A DNA stretch of 15,008 nt from DATKKX01 sp035542775 (lineage in GTDB: Bacteria > Planctomycetota > Phycisphaerae > UBA1845 > UTPLA1): positions 1 through 15,008 of the forward strand of contig DATKKX010000343.1 in assembly GCA_035542775.1 (NCBI GenBank), in the 5' to 3' direction. The notes under the pieces were generated by a model, which had not been told where the DNA came from, made no database searches, and worked only from the letters and a program-made list of their open reading frames with translations. The position numbers and the translations under genes are program-made. Numbering within the stretch: the stretch's first letter is position 1; each line of letters opens with the position of its first letter. Shown piece after piece: positions 6,524 through 14,085 of this stretch.

Positions 6524-8281
6524 ATGAGCACATCCACGTTGTTGTGGGAGACGCTGAAGAAGGGACGACTCATCGCCCTGCTTTCGCCCGGCAGCCCCGA
6601 AGAGTGTGTATCGGCGTACGAAACGCTGGCTCCCCTCAATGTCGTTCTGGAAATCGCCCTGCGAACCAAGGCCGCCCTGCCGGGGATCGCCGCTTTGCGT
6701 GCCAAGCATCCCGATGCCCTCTTCATGGCGGGTACGGTCCTCACGCGCGGACAAGCGGAACAGGCGTTGGATGCCGGGGCCGCGGGCATCGTCTCGCCGG
6801 ATTTCTTCCCGGAGGTCGTCGAGGCCTGCGTGCAAAGGGATGTTCTGTGTATGCCCGGCGGAATCGGCGACGCGGGCAAGCAACTGGCGTTGAAGGCCGC
6901 TGGTTACGGCTGCGAGATCGAGGAGCTTCGAGAGCGATATCCATACCAGTGGGTCTACAAGCTCTTTCCGGCGATGGCCGCCGCGCCGACTTTTCTGGAG
7001 ATGGCGGCGGGCTGGAAGGCCGTCTATTCCGGCATGACCGTCGTGTACGCAGGCGGAGTCACCGCTGAGAACCTGCACCAGATCGTCAGGCACGATCCGG
7101 ACGGAATTGTCTGCGGTTCAGCTCTGGGACGATATGCAGCGCAGCCTGAGATATTGGCCCGCGAAGCCCGGCGGTGGCTGGACGTCATTCACGGAGCAGA
7201 GTATCGGCCGGCGTCAGCGGCGAGCCGACCGGCGAACGCACCGAGCTCCGACCATCCGGGGCATAGCGTTGTCGCCTTCGGCGAGCTGATGTTGCGGTTG
7301 TCGGCGCCACCGGGCTTGCGATTCAACCAGACGGCGGCTCTGGATGCGACGTTCGGCGGAGCCGAAGCAAATGTGGCGGTCGCGCTGGCCAACTGGGGGG
7401 TCCGGGCTCGAGTGGTGACGGCGTTGCCGGAGCACGCCATCGGTCAGGCGGCGATCGCGGCGTTGCGGGCACAGGGAGTCGACACGCGATACGTTCTTCG
7501 TCAGGGCGATCGGATCGGCCTTTATTATCTCGAGCATGGAGCGGCCCAGCGGCCGTCGCAGGTGGTCTACGATCGCGCGGGCTCGTCGATCACCACGATT
7601 CAGCCGGGGCAGATTGACTGGGCGGCGGCGTTTAAGGACGCCGACTGGTTCCACTGGTCGGGCATTACGCCGGCCCTGGGGTCGTCAGTCGCCGAGACCC
7701 TGCGCGAAGCACTGGGCGCGGCCCGGCAGGCCGGCATCACGGTGAGCGCAGACTTGAACTACCGCGCCAAGCTGTGGTCGAGGGAACAGGCTCGCGAAGT
7801 GATGGCGCCGTTGATGCAGTACGTCGATCTCGTGATCTGCAACGAGGAGGACGCGGACAACGTGTTTGGGATCGGTCCCGGCGCCGCGGAAGCGGCGCGC
7901 GGCCGCATGAACCCGGAGGCCTATCGCCAAGTCGCCCAGCAGCTTGTCGAGAAGTTGGGCGTCAAGATGGCGGCAATCACAATGCGGGAGAGCCTTTCCG
8001 CCTCCGACAACACCTGGTCGGCCTGCCTGTTCGACGGAAAGGACTTCCACGTGAGTCGGCGTTACTCGATTCACGTGGTGGACCGCGTGGGCGCCGGCGA
8101 TGCCTTCGCCGCCGGGTTGATCTACGGCCTGCTGACCGACAAGGACCGTCGTGACGCCCTGGAGTTCGCGGTGGCGGCCTCCTGCTGGAAGCACAGCATC
8201 CTGGGAGATTTCAACTTCGCGACGATCGCCGAAGTGGAATCACTCGCGGCCGGCGACGCCGCGGGGCGGGTAAGACGGTAG
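6524..8281 (+). CDS. Fused KDPG aldolase (Eda) - KDG kinase (KdgK)
   Basis: A single 585-aa frame joining two successive enzymes. Residues 1 to about 222 are a class I KDPG/KHG aldolase: LEIALRT at 42-48 holds the catalytic Glu (Glu43), AGTVLT is at 69-74, VYKLFPA at 144-150 holds the Schiff-base Lys146, and VYAGGVTAENL the phosphate-binding end. A linker rich in Ala, Pro and Ser (about 225-245) leads to a PfkB/ribokinase-type sugar kinase from 248: GELMLRLS, FGGAEANVAVALA, the KdgK-like DLNYRAKLW, and DRVGAGDAFAAG at 520-531 with catalytic Asp526. The kinase would make KDPG from KDG and the aldolase would split it to pyruvate and glyceraldehyde 3-phosphate. AGGAG lies 3 nt before the ATG. 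No stop or frameshift occurs at the junction. Both halves keep their key residues, so both are probably active. Confidence 0.92.
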   Translation: MSTSTLLWETLKKGRLIALLSPGSPEECVSAYETLAPLNVVLEIALRTKAALPGIAALRAKHPDALFMAGTVLTRGQAEQALDAGAAGIVSPDFFPEVVEACVQRDVLCMPGGIGDAGKQLALKAAGYGCEIEELRERYPYQWVYKLFPAMAAAPTFLEMAAGWKAVYSGMTVVYAGGVTAENLHQIVRHDPDGIVCGSALGRYAAQPEILAREARRWLDVIHGAEYRPASAASRPANAPSSDHPGHSVVAFGELMLRLSAPPGLRFNQTAALDATFGGAEANVAVALANWGVRARVVTALPEHAIGQAAIAALRAQGVDTRYVLRQGDRIGLYYLEHGAAQRPSQVVYDRAGSSITTIQPGQIDWAAAFKDADWFHWSGITPALGSSVAETLREALGAARQAGITVSADLNYRAKLWSREQAREVMAPLMQYVDLVICNEEDADNVFGIGPGAAEAARGRMNPEAYRQVAQQLVEKLGVKMAAITMRESLSASDNTWSACLFDGKDFHVSRRYSIHVVDRVGAGDAFAAGLIYGLLTDKDRRDALEFAVAASCWKHSILGDFNFATIAEVESLAAGDAAGRVRR

Positions 8282-8326
8282 ACCGCGCGGGCGGTGCGGC
8301 CCGGCGTGAGGAATAGCGGAGTTGTC

Positions 8327-10438
8327 GTGACGAGACTCTTTGGACTTCATCCGCTGGATTTGACGGTCATCGTTCTCTACATCGTGGTCATCCTCTGGAT
8401 CGGCCGCTGGGTCGCCCGCTGCACCAAGAACACCAACGACTTCTACATTGCGGGCCGTCGGCTCGGCCGGTTCTACCAGTTCTTCCTGAATTTCGGGACT
8501 TCCACGGATGCCAACCAGGCCGTCGGCGTTTCGCGCGAGATCTACCGCCAGGGCATCGGAGGCATGTGGATCCAGTACCTGGTGCTGTTTCTGACGCCTT
8601 TCTACTGGTTCACGACGATGCTGTGCCGGCGCTGCCGGCTGGTGACGATGGGGGAGTTCTTCGCCGAGCGGTTCGACAGTCGCTTCCTGGGCGGGGCGTT
8701 CGCCGCCTTCACCCTGACGATGAACGTCATCGGGGGCGGGGCCAGCTACATGGTCGCCGGCAAGACCATGATGGCCATGACGCCGAAACCCGAGGACCGC
8801 TACACGCCCGAAGAGCGGGTCAGCGTCGACCGTTTCCGCGAATATCGTGCCCTCGAGGCCCGGCGGGCGAGCGGCCTATCCGCGGCGGAGAAGCAGCGCT
8901 ATGACGAACTGCATGACCGCTACAAGCGCGGCGAGTTGAGGGCGTTCATCTCCTACACGAATCCCACGGCTTTCTATATCACCTACGCTGTGATCGTGGC
9001 AGGCTACACCGTGCTGGGCGGATTCACCGCGGCGGCCATCACCGACGCCATCCAGGGCATGCTCATCCTGGTTTTCTCCTGCATGCTTATCCCCGTCGGG
9101 CTGCGGGCCATCGGCGGCTTCGAGGGTCTGCACGCCTCGGTTCCGGACTACATGTTTGAATTGTTCGGCTCGGCCGCGACGAGCGAATACGCGTGGTACA
9201 CGATTCTGGCGATGGTGGTGGCCAATCTCGTGTCGATCGTTGCCGCCGCTCCGATGATGGCCACGGCCGGTTCGGCCAAGGACGAGATGACCGCCCGCTT
9301 CGGGATGCTGGGCGGCATGTATCTCAAGCGCTTTGTCATGCTGTTCTGGGCCCTCACCGGCCTGCTGGCGATCGCTTTGTTCGGAGGGGCGTTGGACGAT
9401 CCCGATCTGATCTGGGGCTACATGACGAGCAAGCTGCTCTTTCCGGGGGCCATCGGACTGATGCTGGCCGGGGTGTGGTCCGCCAACATGGCCTCGCTGG
9501 GCATGATTTCGGTCACGGGCTCGGCCTTGTTTGTACGCAATTTGTACGAGCCCATCCGGCCCGGCAAGTCGGAGCGTCACTACCTGAACCTGGGGCGCGC
9601 GGCCATCGTGTTTATCCTGCTGGGCGGCATCTGCGCGGCTTTGATGGTGAATAACCTGCTGGAATTGTACAAGTATTTCATCGCTCTGCCCGCCGTCTTC
9701 GGCGCATCCATCTGGCTGGGCTTTACCTGGCGGCGGTTGACCAGGTGGGCGGTGATCATCCAGGCCGCCATCTGCTTCACCCTGTACGCAATCGTCCCCA
9801 ACCTCTTCGCCAACATGGATTGCACCCGCTATCGCCCGGCTTTTCTGATCGAGACTCAGTCCCAGGAGGTGATGATATCCAGCGGAGCGCTGACTGAAGA
9901 CGTGGCTGCCGGACGAGCGGAACGAGTCGGGCAGGTGATTCGCAAGCCGCACTATGTTCCGCCGACGGGCATTTTCTTTGACAATATTGTCCGTATGGAT
10001 CCAACCGATCCGAACTCGCCGAGGATGGGCAAGGACCGGTTCGCGGCGGAAGTGTGGGTGTTGAGCTGGCTGGGCTTCGACTTCACGGGCTGCACCAAGG
10101 CGCAATTGGTGGCGATCCGCTTCGCCTTCGACGCTCTGTTCCCGTTTGTCCTGCTGTTTGCCATCAGCCTGATCACGCGACCTGCGGTCAAAAGAAGACT
10201 GGACCGGTTCTACGGCCGCCTGCATACGCCCGTCCAACCGACGCCGGAGCGGGAACACGAAGCCATCGAGCACGCGGCGCGGCATCCGGAGATCTTCGAG
10301 CGGGACAAGATCTTCCCGGGAACGAACTGGGAAATCCTGAAGCCCGGTCGGTCCGACGTTTTCGGTTTCGGCGGCTGTTGGCTGCTGGTGTGTGTCCTGC
10401 TGCTGTTGCTTTGGTTGTTGACCAGGATCGGTGCGTAG
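8327..10438 (+). CDS. Sodium:solute symporter family transporter (SSS)
   Basis: A 703-aa inner-membrane protein with many hydrophobic helices. The opening segment PLDLTVIVLYIVVILWIG and the following DFYIAGRRLG match the start of the SSS family, which couples Na+ to uptake of sugars, uronates and other small molecules. It is longer than typical members (about 500-550 aa) because of a charged soluble stretch at about 152-207 and another at about 482-565, plus a final helix near the C-terminus rich in Leu. The GTG at 8327 is preferred: GGAG (8318-8321) lies 5 nt upstream and the first helix is then at the family position; GTGs at 8294 and 8306 are possible. In this operon it probably imports the oligo- or mono-uronates released by the lyase; SSS-type uptake of alginate oligomers is known in other bacteria. 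The exact substrate is inferred only. Confidence 0.9.
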   Translation: MTRLFGLHPLDLTVIVLYIVVILWIGRWVARCTKNTNDFYIAGRRLGRFYQFFLNFGTSTDANQAVGVSREIYRQGIGGMWIQYLVLFLTPFYWFTTMLCRRCRLVTMGEFFAERFDSRFLGGAFAAFTLTMNVIGGGASYMVAGKTMMAMTPKPEDRYTPEERVSVDRFREYRALEARRASGLSAAEKQRYDELHDRYKRGELRAFISYTNPTAFYITYAVIVAGYTVLGGFTAAAITDAIQGMLILVFSCMLIPVGLRAIGGFEGLHASVPDYMFELFGSAATSEYAWYTILAMVVANLVSIVAAAPMMATAGSAKDEMTARFGMLGGMYLKRFVMLFWALTGLLAIALFGGALDDPDLIWGYMTSKLLFPGAIGLMLAGVWSANMASLGMISVTGSALFVRNLYEPIRPGKSERHYLNLGRAAIVFILLGGICAALMVNNLLELYKYFIALPAVFGASIWLGFTWRRLTRWAVIIQAAICFTLYAIVPNLFANMDCTRYRPAFLIETQSQEVMISSGALTEDVAAGRAERVGQVIRKPHYVPPTGIFFDNIVRMDPTDPNSPRMGKDRFAAEVWVLSWLGFDFTGCTKAQLVAIRFAFDALFPFVLLFAISLITRPAVKRRLDRFYGRLHTPVQPTPEREHEAIEHAARHPEIFERDKIFPGTNWEILKPGRSDVFGFGGCWLLVCVLLLLLWLLTRIGA

Positions 10439-10478
10439 GAGAACCGATCGACTCTTGTCTCATGACTGGAGAACACCT

Positions 10479-11795
10479 ATGACGTTCTCGAACTCCAATC
10501 CCGACCGGCGAACGTTTATGGGGCAATGTCTCGCCGGACTGACCGCCTCGGTGATCGCCCAGGACGCGGTCGTGGCGCAGCCGGCCAGTCAACCGGTCCG
10601 GCCGATGGATTCGCAGATGAGATCTGCGGCAAGCCGGCCCCGGAGTGATCCCTGGGCCGACGTCCCCAAGCAGTTCTTGCTGGACCCGGAATTGGCCTAC
10701 TTCAACACTGGTGGGCTCGGGCCGTCGCCACTCCCCGTGATCGACGCTGTCAATCGCAGCACGGCGGAGCTGGAACGGGTGTCCGAGACCGGCCGTGAGA
10801 AGTTCGACGAGGTCCGACGCAGGCTGTGCCTGTTCCTGAACTGCGAAGAAGAAGAATTGGGATTCACGGGTAATACAACGGAGGGGATCAACATTGTTGC
10901 TCGCGGCCTGGGCTTGAAGGCGGGCGACGAGGTGCTCCTCACCACCCACGAACACGTCGGCGGAGCGATGCCCTGGTTTGCCCTTGCCCAGGATGAAGGC
11001 GTTGTGGTAAAGACATTTGAACCGGGGAGTGGCGGCGCAGACACGATGGAACGGTTGGCCTCCAGTCTGACGCCGAAAACCCGCGTGGTGTCGATGAGTC
11101 ACATCACCTGCACCACCGGTGCGGTTATGCCTATCAGGGCGATCGCCCGAGTTTGCCACGATCGGAAAATCATCCTGGTAGTCGACGGAGCTCAAGCCGT
11201 CGGGATGATACCCGTGGATCTCCATTTTCTCGGTTGCCAGTTCTATGCGACCTCGGGGCACAAGTGGTTGCTGGGGCCCAAGGGAACGGGCTTGCTCTAT
11301 GTCAACAAGAACATGCTGTCGCACTGGCACGCCACGTATGCGGGGGCGTATGCCGACAAGGTTTTCAGCCTCGATGAAGGGAAATTTGAACGCCTGCCGG
11401 CGGCGCGATCGGTTGAGATCGGCACGCGTAACGCTTCCCTGATCGTGGGGCTGGGAGCGGCCGTGGAGTTTTTGAACGAGCTCGGGATGGACGTCGTTGC
11501 CCGGCATGGTTGGGAGCTGACGCAGTACCTGCGGCAGAAACTGCAGGCCCTGAGCCAGGTGGAAGTGCTCACGCCGGAAGAACCCGAGCACTCGGCGTCG
11601 ATTCTCACGTTTCAGGTTGACCCGCCGATTGATCCCGGGGAGTGGGCCAATCGGCTTAGCAAGGAGTATCATGTGCGCGTGCGGCCGGTGACCGAGCACA
11701 AGCTCGCCGCGATCCGCGTCTGCGCCCATGTTTTCAACGACGTCGCCCAGATGGACCGGCTCGTCGCCGCCGTGACGAAACTTCTCGGAGCATGA
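10479..11795 (+). CDS. Tat-exported class-V aminotransferase-fold PLP enzyme (isopenicillin N epimerase-like)
   Basis: A 438-aa fold-type I PLP enzyme related to cysteine desulfurases and isopenicillin N epimerases. The N-terminus has a twin-arginine signal, DRRTFMGQ (Arg10, Arg11), followed by a weakly hydrophobic Ala/Leu/Val stretch ending in AVVAQPA, so a folded, cofactor-loaded enzyme is likely exported. Catalytic-fold landmarks are TGNTTEGIN at 130-138, HEHVGG at 157-162, the pyridine-binding Asp236 and Gln239 in VVDGAQAVG, and the Schiff-base Lys262 in SGHKWLLGPKG. The ATG at 10479 is used because GGAGA lies 6 nt upstream; an earlier ATG at 10431 would bury the Tat signal. The stop codon region overlaps or nearly touches the next gene, the secreted lyase, so the two are co-translated. 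Substrate and reaction are unknown; racemase, epimerase, lyase or transaminase activity are all possible. Confidence 0.87.
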   Translation: MTFSNSNPDRRTFMGQCLAGLTASVIAQDAVVAQPASQPVRPMDSQMRSAASRPRSDPWADVPKQFLLDPELAYFNTGGLGPSPLPVIDAVNRSTAELERVSETGREKFDEVRRRLCLFLNCEEEELGFTGNTTEGINIVARGLGLKAGDEVLLTTHEHVGGAMPWFALAQDEGVVVKTFEPGSGGADTMERLASSLTPKTRVVSMSHITCTTGAVMPIRAIARVCHDRKIILVVDGAQAVGMIPVDLHFLGCQFYATSGHKWLLGPKGTGLLYVNKNMLSHWHATYAGAYADKVFSLDEGKFERLPAARSVEIGTRNASLIVGLGAAVEFLNELGMDVVARHGWELTQYLRQKLQALSQVEVLTPEEPEHSASILTFQVDPPIDPGEWANRLSKEYHVRVRPVTEHKLAAIRVCAHVFNDVAQMDRLVAAVTKLLGA

Positions 11796-11812
11796 AACCA
11801 AGGAAGACGCCT

Positions 11813-14071
11813 ATGTCTCGCAACATGTTGTCCGCCGCGATTCTGTTGTCTCTCGCTTTCGTGATCCCTGTCAATGCTGGCCCGCAACACTCCCGGCAGG
11901 AGTACCTCGATCTCGCCAAGGCTGCCTATCAGGCCGGGCTCGAATCCTGCCCCGCCGCGGTGCAGAAATGGCAGGAGACTTACAAGCCGAACGTCGACGA
12001 GGGCTACGCGCCGCCAGACGGCGCCATCTGGTTCGCGCGCCTCGCGGCCGGTCTGTACGACATCACCAAGGATGATCAATACGCCCGAGAAGCGGCACGC
12101 TGGCTGGCCGCGCATCATCAGTACAAGGACAAGTTTCCGGAAGAGATGCGCAAGCAACGGCCGGAGTACGCCAACGGCCTGCCGACCATGACCAATTTCT
12201 TCCACCTGCCCTGCTTCAGTCGGGCGTACTGCGAGATCAAGGGCTCTCCCGTCCTGCTCCCCGAGCAGCGGAAGGAGATCGAGCAGAGCATTGCCGAGAG
12301 CGCCGACTACGTTCGCAGCTTTCCCGAATGGGGGCCGATGAACCGCGCCATGCTCCGCGCGGAGGCGCTCATCTGGTCCGCCAGGGCCATGCCTGACCAT
12401 CCGCACGCGGCGATGTGGCGCAAGCTTGCCCAGGCCCTGGCTTCGGATAGCTGGGAGCGATGGTCGGAGGAGGACAGCCAGATATATCATCCGATCTGGC
12501 TGGGGGCACTGGTGCGGTACGCGGACGGCGTGCCCGATCGCTCGCTTTTTTCCCATGTCACCACGCGTTACTACTTCGACTACTTCCTTCATCTCCTGGC
12601 CCCGACGGGCATGGTGCCCGACTTCGGCGACGCCCGCTGGAACGAGAACTGGGCGCAATACATCGGCTGCCTCGAACGGGCGGCGACAGAGTATCGGCGC
12701 GGCGATTTGAAGTGGGGCGCCCAGCGGATATTTGAAGCCGCCATGGCCCGGCAGCAAGGCCCGCTCTCCAGCTCTCCCGCCGTGGCCCTGGTCGATGCGT
12801 ACCGTTGGGCGGACGACTCGGTCGTGCCGCAGGAGCCGACGGCGAAAAGCGAAGAAGTGTTGGAGGATCTCGTTGGCAAGAAGATCGTCTTCCGCACCAG
12901 CTGGGACAGCAACGCCACCTATCTGCTGCTGAACTATCGCGACGAAGGCGATTTCGCCCGGCTGGCGCGCGACTATCTGCGAGACACGATTCCAGTCGAG
13001 GAGGAAAAGGCCCACCACGGCCATGCGGACGAGAACTCCATCTGCCTGCTGATGAACCAGGGAGCTGTGCTGCTGGACGACGCGGGCTATCGCGAGCGCC
13101 TGCCCTCGGGCCCATACGGCGCGTATCGAGCGGATTATTTCCACAACCGTCTCGTTGCTCGTCGCCAGAAGCGGGAAAGAGAGCAGCCGCTGTTCGAGTT
13201 TCTGCGATATTCCGGCGCATATCTGCCGGTCACCACGGACAAAATAGACTTCTTCACATCGCAGTACGTGGATGTCAGCCGGACGCGACTAACCGACAAG
13301 ACTCACGGCTACGTTGCCGACCGCGTCATCGCCTATCTGAAGCCCGAGGACATCTTCGTGGTGTTCGACATCATCAAGATCCTGGAGACGGACTACTACA
13401 CGTTCGCCACCCTGTGGCACGCTCCCGCAGTGCTGGGCCAGGGTCCGCAGCACTTTGTGACTGCGGCGGATGCCAGCCAGGCGGGTCCGCCGCCGCACGA
13501 CCGGGCGCTGCTCATTGATTTCCTCCAGGCGGGCACGCGTCAGACCGGTACGTTTCCCATTCGCCGGCACAACCAGGAAGAAACGGCCGTCTATCAGACG
13601 CTGGCGAGCCGTTATTGCGCGGGGCAGATCGAGACCTTCGTGACCGTGCTCGCGCCGCATCAGCAAGGTAAGGATCTTGAGTCGTTGCTCCGGTCCATCC
13701 GACCGCTTGAAGTCAGCGCGGCGCGCGACGGGGTCGGCGTGCAGTTGGACATCGGCGGACAGACGTCCTATCTGTGCGTGAAGACGGACCTGAAGAGGGA
13801 GCTGCTCCCCGAGAATGTTCGGCCGCGTTACACGTTCGACTCGGGAAAGGTGCGGTACGGCCCGTTCGAGACGGATGCCTATTTTCTGTACGGCCGGCTG
13901 GCCGACAAGAAACTGACCTTCGCCGCGACACAGATGGTCAAGGTGCGTTACCAGGACAAGGATATCTTCGCCGCCGGACCTTCGACGTTCGGCCTGCAAC
14001 CGGATGACCTCTCCACGGGCTACGGTCCGCCGAAGTGGCGGTATTGGGAGGATACGGTTGACGTGCCCTGA
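11813..14071 (+). CDS. Secreted heparinase II/III-like polysaccharide lyase
   Basis: A 752-aa protein, close to the length of heparinase II. It starts with a Sec signal peptide (Leu/Ala/Val-rich core, VNA cleavage site after residue 22). The N-terminal half, to about 340, is helical and fits the alpha/alpha toroid of this lyase fold, with MNRAML and DFGDARWNENW motifs. The second half, from about 355, is beta-rich and carries the heparinase II/III signature HHGHADENS at 401-409, LLDDAGY at 420-426 and FHNRLV at 443-448; by analogy with heparinase II, His404, Asp423 and His444 would bind zinc. Lyases of this group cut uronic acid polymers by beta-elimination and leave a 4,5-unsaturated uronate. 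ATG at 11813 has AAGGA 8 nt upstream; an ATG at 11792 overlaps the previous stop by 4 nt and would add 7 basic residues. The polymer substrate is unknown. Confidence 0.8.
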   Translation: MSRNMLSAAILLSLAFVIPVNAGPQHSRQEYLDLAKAAYQAGLESCPAAVQKWQETYKPNVDEGYAPPDGAIWFARLAAGLYDITKDDQYAREAARWLAAHHQYKDKFPEEMRKQRPEYANGLPTMTNFFHLPCFSRAYCEIKGSPVLLPEQRKEIEQSIAESADYVRSFPEWGPMNRAMLRAEALIWSARAMPDHPHAAMWRKLAQALASDSWERWSEEDSQIYHPIWLGALVRYADGVPDRSLFSHVTTRYYFDYFLHLLAPTGMVPDFGDARWNENWAQYIGCLERAATEYRRGDLKWGAQRIFEAAMARQQGPLSSSPAVALVDAYRWADDSVVPQEPTAKSEEVLEDLVGKKIVFRTSWDSNATYLLLNYRDEGDFARLARDYLRDTIPVEEEKAHHGHADENSICLLMNQGAVLLDDAGYRERLPSGPYGAYRADYFHNRLVARRQKREREQPLFEFLRYSGAYLPVTTDKIDFFTSQYVDVSRTRLTDKTHGYVADRVIAYLKPEDIFVVFDIIKILETDYYTFATLWHAPAVLGQGPQHFVTAADASQAGPPPHDRALLIDFLQAGTRQTGTFPIRRHNQEETAVYQTLASRYCAGQIETFVTVLAPHQQGKDLESLLRSIRPLEVSAARDGVGVQLDIGGQTSYLCVKTDLKRELLPENVRPRYTFDSGKVRYGPFETDAYFLYGRLADKKLTFAATQMVKVRYQDKDIFAAGPSTFGLQPDDLSTGYGPPKWRYWEDTVDVP

Positions 14072-14085
14072 CTGACGGCGAGACT
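14072..14085. other. 14-bp convergent gap without visible terminator
   Basis: The stops of the lyase gene (plus) and the Gfo/Idh/MocA gene (minus) face each other across 14 bp. No stem-loop with a T-run is seen in the gap, so transcription from either side probably ends within the other gene or by a factor-dependent mechanism. Confidence 0.5.

Larger units (their letters stand above)
1285..14071 (+). other. Predicted eight-gene polyuronate catabolic operon
   Basis: Eight plus-strand genes follow one another with gaps of 2, -4, 9, 27, 45, 40 and 17 nt (or -4 for the alternate lyase start). No terminator-like hairpin with a T tract is seen between them. The set includes extracellular depolymerisation (lyase), import (SSS symporter), an SDR suited to make KDG, and a fused kinase/aldolase that ends in central metabolism. 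The shared transcript is inferred from spacing and direction; the polyuronate assignment follows from combining a heparinase-type lyase with KdgK and Eda. Confidence 0.7.

Noticed and set aside
5135..7093. Long minus-strand open frame of 652 codons opposite the flavoprotein, SDR and aldolase genes
   Set aside because: It is antisense to three well-supported genes, has no recognisable domain and an Arg/Pro/His-rich composition typical of shadow frames in GC-rich DNA.
8876..13144. Minus-strand open frames at 8876-10285, 10188-11801 and 11669-13144
   Set aside because: All are opposite genes with clear family motifs and have low-complexity, Arg/Gly/His-rich translations without known domains.
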